In this document: positions 6,854 through 13,723 of the stretch, in pieces
Numbering within the stretch: the first letter of the stretch is position 1
Layout of the letters: each line of letters starts with the position of its first letter
Origin: Chitinophagales bacterium
GTDB taxonomy: Bacteria > Bacteroidota > Bacteroidia > Chitinophagales > UBA2359
Reading direction: 5' to 3'
Length of the DNA stretch: 13,723 nt
NCBI GenBank assembly: GCA_020629595.1
Contig: JAHDDA010000029.1
Coordinates: forward strand, 1-13,723
Program-made: the position numbers and the translations under genes
The notes under the pieces: generated by a model
Database searches by the model: none
What the model saw: only the letters and a program-made list of their open reading frames with translations
What the model was told of the DNA's origin: nothing

Positions 6854-8233
6854 TTAATTTTTTGGTAATGATGCAAACTTTAATGTAAAGGTTGAACCTT
6901 CGTTTTCTTTACTTATAAAACTTATTGAACCATTCATAAGTTCCGTATATTTTTTTACAATATTAAGTCCTAATCCTGTTCCTTGAATGTTTGATACATT
7001 TTTAGCTCTAAAAAATCTTTCAAACAACTGGTTTTGCTCAATAGCAGGTATTCCAATTCCTTCATCTTTAACAATTATGGAAATTTTACTACTTACTTTA
7101 GCCGAAATAGCAATGTTAGTTTGTTTATTGGAGTATTTAATAGCATTACTCAATAAATTTAATAATATATTATTCAAGAGCTTTTTATCTAATTCTACTA
7201 ATTCTTCGCCTTTATAATCAAAAACAAAATTGTGATTTTCTTTATCAAGCACTTTTACTTCCTCGATAACTTCTTCTATAAATTTTTTAAGATTAAAAGA
7301 AACAGGTATATTCTCAACTTTTCCTTCTTCAAGTTTACTTATAGATAAAAAGTCATCTAAAATATTGGTGAGTGATTGAATATTGGAGTAAATCCTATTT
7401 ATATGTTTGTTTCTTTTTTCAATATATTCAGGGGCTTCGTAGCTTTCAATTAATGATAAAGAAGAAGCTATTGTACTTAAAGGCGTTCTAAACTCGTGTG
7501 AAGCCAAAGAAACAAATCTAGATTTTAACTCATTTAATTGTTGTTCTTTTTTCAAAGCAACGGCAGTTTCTTCTGCACGAACTCTATCACTTAAATCGTG
7601 GATGATTCCAGCAAAAATTATACGATCATTTAACTTTACTTCACTTATACCTAACTTAAAAGGAAACAAATCACCATTTTTTTTCTTTCCCCATACTTCT
7701 CTACCAACTCCTATTATTTTTTTTACCCCAGTATTTACATAGTTGCTAATATATTGATTATGCTTTGAATGGTGTGGTTGTGGCATTAACATCCTTACAT
7801 TTTCACCAACTACTTCTTCTTTGGTATATCCAAAAACTTTAGCACCAGCAGGATTTATTTCTTCTATTATCCCTTTTTTATTTATAATAATAATACCATC
7901 AACAGCTGCATTTATTATTGCTTCAAGTTTTAATTGATAGTCTTTTATAGAATTTCTCTTTAAAAGAATCCAATTTCCGTACTCTGAATTATTAAAAACA
8001 CATTTAACCTCAATACTTTCTGTTTCATTTTTAACTATCAGGTATTTTCTTGTATCTTGATTATCCGTTTTTTTGAGATAATTAAATAATTTTTTTCCAA
8101 AACACTCATCATTTAAAAGCTGAAACTCTTTTTCAAATGCAGCATTCAAATATTGAATCTCGTTCAATTTATTACATAAAATTATTGGTACTTCTGCACT
8201 TTCAATAAAACTAAGTATGCTCCTTTCTACCAT
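6854..8233 (-). CDS. Soluble PAS-PAS histidine kinase with a FixL-like heme-PAS domain
   Basis: This 459-residue kinase has no transmembrane segment. PAS 1 spans about 5-95 and PAS 2 about 104-214. A HisKA domain follows with SHEFRT (phospho-His246), then an ATPase domain with N box Asn363, DEGIGIP (390-396) and GTGLGL (418-423). PAS 2 aligns without gaps to the oxygen-sensing PAS of Bradyrhizobium FixL (recalled numbering, offset 42). Proximal heme His200 corresponds to His158, Ile215 to Ile173, Arg220 to Arg178 and Ile238 to Ile196. The propionate contacts Arg206 and His214 are Asn164 and Lys172 here. Heme-based sensing of oxygen or another gas is therefore likely but not proved, because some PAS relatives keep parts of this motif. 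The gene is upstream of and co-oriented with the receiver-Crp gene, five bases apart, so they are almost certainly a cognate pair. Confidence 0.9.
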   Translation of the reverse strand: MVERSILSFIESAEVPIILCNKLNEIQYLNAAFEKEFQLLNDECFGKKLFNYLKKTDNQDTRKYLIVKNETESIEVKCVFNNSEYGNWILLKRNSIKDYQLKLEAIINAAVDGIIIINKKGIIEEINPAGAKVFGYTKEEVVGENVRMLMPQPHHSKHNQYISNYVNTGVKKIIGVGREVWGKKKNGDLFPFKLGISEVKLNDRIIFAGIIHDLSDRVRAEETAVALKKEQQLNELKSRFVSLASHEFRTPLSTIASSLSLIESYEAPEYIEKRNKHINRIYSNIQSLTNILDDFLSISKLEEGKVENIPVSFNLKKFIEEVIEEVKVLDKENHNFVFDYKGEELVELDKKLLNNILLNLLSNAIKYSNKQTNIAISAKVSSKISIIVKDEGIGIPAIEQNQLFERFFRAKNVSNIQGTGLGLNIVKKYTELMNGSISFISKENEGSTFTLKFASLPKN

Positions 8234-8244
8234 TTTATTATGTT

Positions 8245-8258
8245 TTGATTTTAATCAT
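8245..8258. promoter_or_regulatory. Crp/Fnr-type operator 1 of 3, nearest the kinase gene
   Basis: TTGAT-TTTA-ATCAT matches nine of ten positions of the Fnr box TTGAT-N4-ATCAA. Its centre is at 8251.5. It lies only 11 bp upstream of the kinase start codon and about 95 bp from the USP-B start, so it could act as a distal activator site for USP-B and as a block on the kinase operon. Confidence 0.6.
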
Positions 8259-8266
8259 ATCAATTA

Positions 8267-8280
8267 CTGAGTAGAATCAT
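8267..8280. promoter_or_regulatory. Crp/Fnr-type operator 2 of 3
   Basis: CTGA-GTAGAA-TCAT contains the core TGA-N6-TCA. Its centre, 8273.5, is exactly 22 bp from the centres of both flanking sites, so all three lie on the same face of the helix. It is the weakest of the three in symmetry outside the core. Confidence 0.5.
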
Positions 8281-8288
8281 ATTTACAA

Positions 8289-8302
8289 CTGACCTCAATC
8301 AG
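8289..8302. promoter_or_regulatory. Crp/Fnr-type operator 3 of 3, activator position of USP-B promoter
   Basis: CTGA-CCTCAA-TCAG has the core TGA-N6-TCA with an extra symmetric C/G pair. Its centre, 8295.5, is 36.5 bp upstream of the last base of the TAAATTTG element, the same distance as in the USP-A promoter. This predicts class II activation of the USP-B to USP-E operon. Confidence 0.62.
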
Positions 8303-8324
8303 AAATTCTACTATTCTACAATTC

Positions 8325-8332
8325 TAAATTTG
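8325..8332 (+). promoter_or_regulatory. Bacteroidota-type -7 promoter element for the USP-B operon
   Basis: TAAATTTG matches TAnnTTTG and lies 20 bp before the USP-B start codon, predicting a leader of about 15 nt. As with USP-A, no TTG -33 element is seen at the usual distance, and the space is taken by the operator centred at 8295.5. Confidence 0.55.
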
Positions 8333-8352
8333 AATTAACAAAATTAAACAAT

Positions 8353-9288
8353 ATGAATACACTTAAAAAAATAATGATTGGCTTAGACCTTACTGCAATG
8401 GATACAATAATATTAAAGCAATTAGATTATTTGTGTGATTTTATTAAACCAGAAAAAATTTGTTTTATTCACGTGCATAAAAATGCAATGCACCCACATT
8501 TTACCAGCTTTGATATCACAGATGAAGAAGGAGAACTTTTTAAGGTAAAATTAGAAAAACAGATTAAAGAAAGTGTTTTAAAAAATTTCCAAAATTTTCA
8601 AAATTACAATTGTGAATTTATTGTAATAGAAGGGGCTGTAACCGAAAATATATTTAAAAACATTGTTGTAGAAGAAATTGACTTACTAATTGTAGGGAAA
8701 AAGAGAATAGAAGGAGGCGGATTAAATGCAAAAAATCTATGCCGAAATAGTAGATGTAGTGTTTTATTTATTCCAGAAAAAGGAATTGAAAAAATTGAAA
8801 AAATATTGAATCCAATTGACTTTTCAGCTTTTTCACAAAAATCAACACAATTGGCTATTGAAATTGCAAAGGAAGCCAATTCCAAAATTACTGCTCTTTA
8901 TATTTATGACCTTCCTGCTTTTGGACACAATGCACATTATAACAATATTTATGAGCCAAAAGTCATAGGTTTTGCTACACAAACTTACAATAGATATATC
9001 AGCAACTTTGATATAGACAATGTAGATATAAAACCTCAATTTGAGATGAATCTTGATTATAGAGGAGCTTTTTTAGCTTACAATATTGCTCAAACACAAC
9101 AGAGTGATTTAATCATTCTCTGCTCTCATGGAAAATCGGCTTTTAACACTTTTATGATTGGCAGTTTCACAGAGAAATTAATGGATATTAATAGCGAAAT
9201 TCCTCTACTAATTGCTAAATGCCCAAGTTGCTTTAACAAGTTAAAAAATAGCAATAATATTATTAATAAAGTACAAAAAGTAGCCTAA
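8353..9288 (+). CDS. Universal stress protein, tandem UspA domains (USP-B)
   Basis: This 311-residue cytosolic protein has two UspA folds and is the first gene of the four-gene plus-strand operon. The first fold (about 1-143) starts KKIMIGLDLT. It lacks the ATP loop and has VGKKRIEGGGLNAKNL followed by a cysteine-containing segment in its place. The second (about 149-289) starts NPIDFS and keeps the loop as CSHG (257-260), nine residues, then GS (270-271), with Cys for the first glycine. A C-terminal tail of about 20 residues begins with a CPSC pair (Cys290 and Cys293), unusual for the family and possibly redox-active or metal-binding. The operon start is divergent from the kinase gene across 119 bp holding three Crp/Fnr-type sites and a -7 element. 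It is probably part of the kinase/regulator response. Confidence 0.87.
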   Translation: MNTLKKIMIGLDLTAMDTIILKQLDYLCDFIKPEKICFIHVHKNAMHPHFTSFDITDEEGELFKVKLEKQIKESVLKNFQNFQNYNCEFIVIEGAVTENIFKNIVVEEIDLLIVGKKRIEGGGLNAKNLCRNSRCSVLFIPEKGIEKIEKILNPIDFSAFSQKSTQLAIEIAKEANSKITALYIYDLPAFGHNAHYNNIYEPKVIGFATQTYNRYISNFDIDNVDIKPQFEMNLDYRGAFLAYNIAQTQQSDLIILCSHGKSAFNTFMIGSFTEKLMDINSEIPLLIAKCPSCFNKLKNSNNIINKVQKVA

Positions 9289-9314
9289 AATATTTAACCT
9301 TAAAAATTACAATT

Positions 9315-10136
9315 ATGAAAATTTTAGTTCCAACAGATTTCACAATTAATGCCTTACACGCTTTTCAAATAGCAGTAAAATTTGCATTAAAATTCAAGGC
9401 AGAAATTACCCTAATTCACATCGAAAAAGAAGAGTTTTCCAACTCAGATGATTTTGATTTGATTAATCCAAACATTTCTTCGAAGCATAACGAACAATTT
9501 GAAATATTTAAACAAAGTGTTTTACATAAGGAGGAATTTAAAGATGTAGCATTAGTAATAAACGCTTACTTGAGTTTTGGAAACCCAAGTCTAATAATTG
9601 AAAAATTATCTGAAGAATACGACTTAATAGTAATTGGTGCAAGAGGACAAAACAACTTTACTAAAAAAATAATTGGTAGCATTTCAGAATCAGTAATAAA
9701 CAATGCAAAATGTCCTGTTATTACCGTTCCTGTAAACCAACATAATAAAGCGGTAAACCACTTTGTATTTTGCGAAGATTTTGAAGAGTTAGATTTAGAA
9801 ATTCTTGATTTTTTTGAAAATCTAAACAAGATTAGTCCAATTGAGGTAGATTTTTATCACGCTTTAGAAGTAAGCGATAATGATAACAAAAAACGCATTC
9901 AGAATCATACAATATTTAAAGCGGTTGCATTCCAAAAGTTAGCCACTAAGGAATTTTACTTCGATAAAAGCATAAAACCAATTCCTGAAGCCATTACAGA
10001 ATATGCTAGCAAAGAAGGAAACGGAATTTTATCTATGACTTTTAGAAATGTCAATTCCCAAAACACTAAAACTAACTTGATAACAGAAATTTTTAGAAAA
10101 GGTGAAACTATTATTCTTTCATTTCCAAAACATTAA
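9315..10136 (+). CDS. Universal stress protein (USP-C), N-terminal ATP-loop domain intact
   Basis: This 273-residue protein has a well-conserved first UspA domain: it starts MKILVPTDFT and carries a full ATP-binding motif, GARG (108-111), nine residues, GS (121-122), followed by NNAKCPVITVPV. This is the only canonical loop among the five USP proteins of the island. The second half (about 145-273) has the length of another UspA domain but has lost the recognisable motifs. It is 26 bp downstream of USP-B and 3 bp upstream of USP-D, so all are likely on one transcript. Its first codons are almost identical in DNA to those of USP-A (one difference in the first 26 bases), which suggests these two are the closest in origin or are both held to the same domain start. 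Confidence 0.87.
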   Translation: MKILVPTDFTINALHAFQIAVKFALKFKAEITLIHIEKEEFSNSDDFDLINPNISSKHNEQFEIFKQSVLHKEEFKDVALVINAYLSFGNPSLIIEKLSEEYDLIVIGARGQNNFTKKIIGSISESVINNAKCPVITVPVNQHNKAVNHFVFCEDFEELDLEILDFFENLNKISPIEVDFYHALEVSDNDNKKRIQNHTIFKAVAFQKLATKEFYFDKSIKPIPEAITEYASKEGNGILSMTFRNVNSQNTKTNLITEIFRKGETIILSFPKH

Positions 10137-10139
10137 ATT

Positions 10140-11006
10140 ATGAAAACTATATTAATTCCAATCGATTTTTCGGCTACATCAATTCACGCTTTACGAGCTG
10201 GATTAATCATAGCCCAAAAGAAAAAACTTGCAGTAAAAATCTTAAATATTTACGATGTTCCTGTTTATAAAACTCAAGTAAACGAATTAAATATCAATGA
10301 ATATTTAGACGAAAGAGCCAAAAGCACAAGAGAGTTTTTTAATGAATTAATTCGATCAGACTTAAATTTAATTGAGCAACTTAGTAAGGTACACTATGAG
10401 TTTAAAACCATTGCAGGTGTAGCAAAATTAACCTTGCTGGATGAAATTTCAGAAAACAATTACAATCTTATTGTAATGGGAAATACTGGTGCTGGTAGAA
10501 TTAAAATTTTTGGTAGCCTAACTGCTGAAATTATGGAAAATGCAAATTGTCCAGTAATTGGCATACCGTTAAATTCAAACTTAGATGAATTATTCTCAAA
10601 CGTGGTTATACCAATAGATTTTAGTGATTTGAGTAAAGAATCTGTAAATTTTTCAAAAAAATGGTTCGCTGATTTCAACTGTAATATTACTGCTTTGAAC
10701 CTTAATCTTAGCGATAACTATGTTGCTGCTAAACAAATGAATGAGTTGGCTATGTTTGAGTTTTACGATAAAAGTGTAAACAATAGCAATACACTAATTA
10801 GTTTCAAGGTAGAAAACGAACTTTACTTTGAATCGGGAATACTTAAATACATTGATAAAGAAAATGTAAGTTTAGTAGTAATGCATACTCATAAAAGAGG
10901 CTTTTTTAAGGAGCTAATAGAGAAAAGTTACACTAAAATTTTATCGTACTATGCAAAAACTGCAATGTTGGTATTACCAGAAACTTTTTTAGAAGACTAC
11001 TATTAA
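10140..11006 (+). CDS. Universal stress protein, tandem UspA domains (USP-D)
   Basis: This 288-residue protein has two UspA-type halves, each with the typical first strand: KTILIPIDFS at the N terminus and VVIPIDFSDLS at about 155-165. The first half keeps an ATP-loop-like stretch, GNTG (114-117) and GS (125-126), but with seven intervening residues instead of nine, so nucleotide binding is uncertain. The matching region of the second half reads MHTHKRGFFKELIEKS and lacks the glycine pattern. It begins three bases after the USP-C stop, so it is certainly in the same operon. A 49-bp gap separates it from USP-E. Family assignment is secure; ligand and function are not known. Confidence 0.86.
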   Translation: MKTILIPIDFSATSIHALRAGLIIAQKKKLAVKILNIYDVPVYKTQVNELNINEYLDERAKSTREFFNELIRSDLNLIEQLSKVHYEFKTIAGVAKLTLLDEISENNYNLIVMGNTGAGRIKIFGSLTAEIMENANCPVIGIPLNSNLDELFSNVVIPIDFSDLSKESVNFSKKWFADFNCNITALNLNLSDNYVAAKQMNELAMFEFYDKSVNNSNTLISFKVENELYFESGILKYIDKENVSLVVMHTHKRGFFKELIEKSYTKILSYYAKTAMLVLPETFLEDYY

Positions 11007-11055
11007 AAAAACTAAATCTCCTCCTCATTTTTCTTTCACACTTAAATTTTTAAAG

Positions 11056-11868
11056 ATGATTAACAATAACAACATATTTAGCTTGCTTGTAGCTGTAGAT
11101 ACAGATGTGCGAGTAAAAACTATTGCTTCAAAAATTATTAACTTTTTAAAACTTTACGATGTAAAAAAAGTAGAGATAGACATTTTTCACTCTTATGAAT
11201 TACCTGTAATATCTGGAAAAATAATGCCTTATTCTGAGGCTGTAATAATTGAAGATGAACAATTTACCCAGATAGAAGTAATACAAAAAATTCGCAAAGA
11301 AATTGAAACTGAAGTTTTTGAGCATTTAGCAAAAGAAAGTGAAATTAATACTTTTTTAGAAGAAGGAGACTTTATAAAAAATATTACCAAACAAATTGAT
11401 TCAAAAAGTTATGACTTACTGGTTTTAACTCCTAAAGTGCGAGATTCATTTGAACAATTTTTTAGAAAAAGTAAGGTTAAACAACTAATTGAAAAGCTTG
11501 ACATTCCAATTTTAGTTTTGCCAAAAGTAGAAAATTTATTCAGTAAAGATTTTAAATTAATTGGCTTAGTTAAAGATGAAGATGGCTATAATTATATAAA
11601 AAATTTAACTGTTTATAATTTAGCAAAAATAGAAAGAAAAATGCTTGCTCATTTTGGTAGTGAATTTGAAGAAGAAGGCGTTTTTTATTTCGATAGATTG
11701 CCTTTACACTCTATTGATGAAACATTTGTAAAATACGTAAAAAAATATGAAGACAACAACTTATACATTATTGATCACCAAAAAAGAAAGGGAATAAAAA
11801 ACTTCTTTTCTCGTAGTTTTACCCAAAACTTTTTAAGCAGTTCTAATATGAATATGATTATTGTTTAA
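11056..11868 (+). CDS. Highly diverged universal-stress-like protein (USP-E)
   Basis: This 270-residue protein looks like a worn tandem UspA protein and not a member with intact motifs. The N-terminal strand SLLVAVDTDVR is in the place of the usual VPTDFS. DLLVLTPK, then VKQLIEKLDIPILVLPK, matches the end of a UspA domain (about 130-168), but the glycines of the ATP loop are gone. The second half (about 175-270) ends with a DHQKRKG and FFSRSFTQNFL segment that resembles the equivalent loop and helix. There is no signal peptide or membrane segment. It is the last gene of the operon, 49 bp after USP-D, and is followed by a hairpin terminator. A TAAATTTT stretch in the gap is one base off a -7 element, so an internal promoter cannot be excluded. 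The USP relationship is inferred from these partial patterns, size and context. Confidence 0.72.
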   Translation: MINNNNIFSLLVAVDTDVRVKTIASKIINFLKLYDVKKVEIDIFHSYELPVISGKIMPYSEAVIIEDEQFTQIEVIQKIRKEIETEVFEHLAKESEINTFLEEGDFIKNITKQIDSKSYDLLVLTPKVRDSFEQFFRKSKVKQLIEKLDIPILVLPKVENLFSKDFKLIGLVKDEDGYNYIKNLTVYNLAKIERKMLAHFGSEFEEEGVFYFDRLPLHSIDETFVKYVKKYEDNNLYIIDHQKRKGIKNFFSRSFTQNFLSSSNMNMIIV

Positions 11869-11874
11869 CTAAAA

Positions 11875-11905
11875 AAGCCAGATTGAAAATTCATCAATCT
11901 GGCTT
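11875..11905. terminator. Hairpin terminator between converging USP operon and M61 peptidase gene
   Basis: A perfect 12-bp stem has arms at 11875-11886 and 11894-11905 with a 7-base loop. Read on the minus strand, the stem ends in a run of six T (complement of 11871-11876), a strong terminator for the peptidase gene. Read on the plus strand it is followed by CTTGTTTT, a weaker T-tract, so it probably also ends the USP operon. Confidence 0.88.
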
Positions 11906-11911
11906 CTTGTT

Positions 11912-13702
11912 TTAAAATCTTGTTCCCAACCATTCTTTGTATCGTGCTTTTTGTTCAGCACTTGGGTTTGGTACTTTTTCAATTTGTAAACGCTTACTTT
12001 TGTTTGTTCCAAGCGTAATATCAAAAGTTCTTAACTTTCCATCACGTGCAATGGTAAAAGTTACTGTTTCACCAGCATTATAACGTTTTACAATACTGCC
12101 AATATCGTCTTTTACTCTGTAACCATCAATGGCAATAATTTCATCATTTACATTTAAGCCAGTTTTATAAGCTGCTGCATCTCGTGTTAGGCTTTTAATA
12201 ATTAACTTGCCATCATCATATTCAGTGCGGCAACCTACAAATGGCGAAGCTCCTTTGTTTACATTTTTAGTTTGTAAACCATAAACGCCCAAAAACTTAT
12301 CGTAATCTATTTCTTCTGTACCATTTATATATTTTGCAAAGAAATCATCCATTGATTTTCCTGCATATTTTTCAATAGCTTGTTGCACTTCTTGCTCAGT
12401 AAAACCTCTATTAAGTTTTTTGTAATATTCGTTATATAAAAACCTTATTGCATCATCTAAGCTATTCTTTCCTTTAGATGCAGAACGAATTTCAGCATCT
12501 AACATAAAGGCAATTATTGCTCCTTTCCCATAATAAGAAATACAGCAATTATTAGAATTTTCATTTTTGCGATAAAATTTAATCCAAGCATCAAAACTGG
12601 CTTCACTTAAACTTTGTACTTTTCTTCCTTCTGCACTTTCTAAGGTATTAAAAACATTTTCCAACATAGAAAAATAACCTTCTTCATCAATTATGCCAGC
12701 ACGTTGTAATAAATATTCATCGTAATAACTAGTAAAACCTTCGGCAACCCAAAGCAGGTTAGTATAAGTTTCATTTTCATAATCAAATGGGCCTAAAGCA
12801 ATTGGTCTTGCACGTTTTACATTCCAAAGGTGAAAATATTCGTGTAATGCTAAACTCACAAAACGAACATAACTTCCATAAGGTTGGTAATTCCAACGAG
12901 GATATATTAAACTAGTAGAATGTAAATGTTCTAAACCTCCATAAGTACTTGCCGTATTTAAAACTATATAAGTATATTCTTTAAGCGGATTTTCTTTGTA
13001 TAATTCAGTGGTAACATCGGCAATTTTGATGAAGTCTTTTTTAATCTGTTCAATATCATAATTCCCCTCGCCTATCATAGCAATTTTATGCGGAATACCT
13101 TGTGCAGTAAATTCATAAGTATCGTGGTTTCCAATTGCCACTGGCGAATCTACCAAAATATCGTAGTTTTCAGCAGTTCTTTTCCATTGACTTCCATTAG
13201 TTGGTAAAGCCAATGCAATATCTTTCCATTCATTGGGTACTTTATATTCAATAGCAACTTTTTCATCTTGGTGACCTTCCACCCACATAAAAATACTAGT
13301 TCCATTCATATAAGCCATATCGGCATCAATAAAACTAGTACGCACAGTCAATTCAAAGGCATAAACCAAATATTTAGCTTTTATCTTTTTAGCTCCGTTG
13401 GTTTCAACAGTCCAAACATTTTTCCTAGTCTTTTTAAAATTAAGCGGTTTTCCTTTGCCATCTGTAACTTCAAAAGCTTCTACGCTTTTAGAAAATTCAC
13501 GCACCAAATAAGAACCTGGTGTCCAGACAGCCATTTTAAGTTCTACAAAATCATCTTTATCAGTATTATTAAACTCCATTTCAACCTCAGCGTAATGCGT
13601 ATGAGGTTCTGGTATTGAAACAGTATATTTCAAATCAATTGGCTTAGCCATAAGTATAGTTATGTTAAAAAATAGTAACAGGAGAAAAAATCTTGTAGCC
13701 AT
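11912..13702 (-). CDS. Secreted M61 family metallopeptidase with C-terminal PDZ domain (glycyl aminopeptidase-like)
   Basis: This is a 596-residue zinc peptidase of the M61 family. An N-terminal hydrophobic stretch (FFLLLLFFNITILMA, about 5-19) looks like a signal peptide, placing it in the periplasm or outside the cell. The beta-rich N-terminal M61 domain follows. The catalytic region has GGLEH (255-259), the zinc motif HEYFH (His287, Glu288, His291) and the third ligand in WVAEGFTSYYDEY (Glu321). A YYGKGA segment (390-395) is also typical of the family. A PDZ domain (about 490-565) includes the SLTRDAAAYKTGLNVNDEI substrate-loop region. Size and domain order match complete family members. 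The start ATG at 13700-13702 (minus) leaves 21 bp of upstream sequence in the window, too little to judge its promoter. It converges on the USP operon and shares its terminator; no functional link to it is evident. Confidence 0.93.
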   Translation of the reverse strand: MATRFFLLLLFFNITILMAKPIDLKYTVSIPEPHTHYAEVEMEFNNTDKDDFVELKMAVWTPGSYLVREFSKSVEAFEVTDGKGKPLNFKKTRKNVWTVETNGAKKIKAKYLVYAFELTVRTSFIDADMAYMNGTSIFMWVEGHQDEKVAIEYKVPNEWKDIALALPTNGSQWKRTAENYDILVDSPVAIGNHDTYEFTAQGIPHKIAMIGEGNYDIEQIKKDFIKIADVTTELYKENPLKEYTYIVLNTASTYGGLEHLHSTSLIYPRWNYQPYGSYVRFVSLALHEYFHLWNVKRARPIALGPFDYENETYTNLLWVAEGFTSYYDEYLLQRAGIIDEEGYFSMLENVFNTLESAEGRKVQSLSEASFDAWIKFYRKNENSNNCCISYYGKGAIIAFMLDAEIRSASKGKNSLDDAIRFLYNEYYKKLNRGFTEQEVQQAIEKYAGKSMDDFFAKYINGTEEIDYDKFLGVYGLQTKNVNKGASPFVGCRTEYDDGKLIIKSLTRDAAAYKTGLNVNDEIIAIDGYRVKDDIGSIVKRYNAGETVTFTIARDGKLRTFDITLGTNKSKRLQIEKVPNPSAEQKARYKEWLGTRF

Positions 13703-13723
13703 AGTATAATAGTTTATGAGGGA

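Noticed and set aside
8339..8346. Possible minus-strand -7 element (TAATTTTG) for the kinase operon
   Set aside because: It fits the eight-base pattern but the region is AT-rich, no -33 element was seen, and it would imply a leader of about 100 nt running through all three operators. It is not strong enough to list as a feature.
13268..13618. Open frame of 116 codons antisense to the M61 peptidase gene
   Set aside because: It has no recognisable domain and is fully explained by the codon composition of the well-supported gene on the other strand.

Overview
The window is AT-rich and reads as Bacteroidota, probably flavobacterial or a close relative. The reasons are a large TonB-dependent outer-membrane receptor, leader regions with little Shine-Dalgarno signal, -7 promoter elements of the TAnnTTTG type, a receiver/Crp-type regulator of a kind common in that phylum, and an M61 glycyl-aminopeptidase-like protein with a PDZ domain. 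The species cannot be named from the sequence. Nearly all of the window is coding, with base use that looks uniform throughout. No tRNA, rRNA, IS element, CRISPR array or att site was seen.

Layout. (1) 2-1972, plus strand: the 3' part of a TonB-dependent receptor, cut by the window start, followed by a strong intrinsic terminator. (2) 2107-4831, plus strand: a two-gene unit holding a PlsB/PlsC-superfamily acyltransferase and gpsA, which together would make and acylate glycerol-3-phosphate. (3) 4832-11868: a regulatory island. One universal stress protein gene (called USP-A here) runs plus. A receiver-Crp regulator and a PAS histidine kinase run minus. Four more universal stress protein genes (USP-B to USP-E) run plus from a promoter divergent to the kinase. 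(4) A hairpin terminator shared by converging genes, then a secreted M61 peptidase on the minus strand that reaches almost to the window end.

The island is the interesting part. The second PAS domain of the kinase matches the heme-PAS of FixL position by position, including the proximal heme histidine (His158) and the distal arginine (Arg178). Its partner joins a phosphoreceiver directly to a Crp/Fnr-type DNA-binding domain, so FixJ-like and FixK-like roles are combined in one protein. Both USP promoters carry Crp/Fnr-type palindromes, TGA-N6-TCA. The divergent promoter has three copies with centres exactly 22 bp apart. The USP-A promoter has one strong copy, a degenerate copy 22 bp upstream of it, and a further perfect palindrome over the predicted start site. 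In both promoters the proximal site centre is exactly 36.5 bp from the last base of a TAnnTTTG element, a class II activator placement.

The inferred picture is an oxygen- (or other gas-) sensing kinase that phosphorylates a Crp-type activator, which switches on five diverged tandem-domain universal stress proteins. This would resemble in logic, but not in parts, the DosR dormancy regulon of mycobacteria and Anr-controlled USPs of pseudomonads. Heme binding, the phosphotransfer partnership and operator binding are predictions from sequence only.
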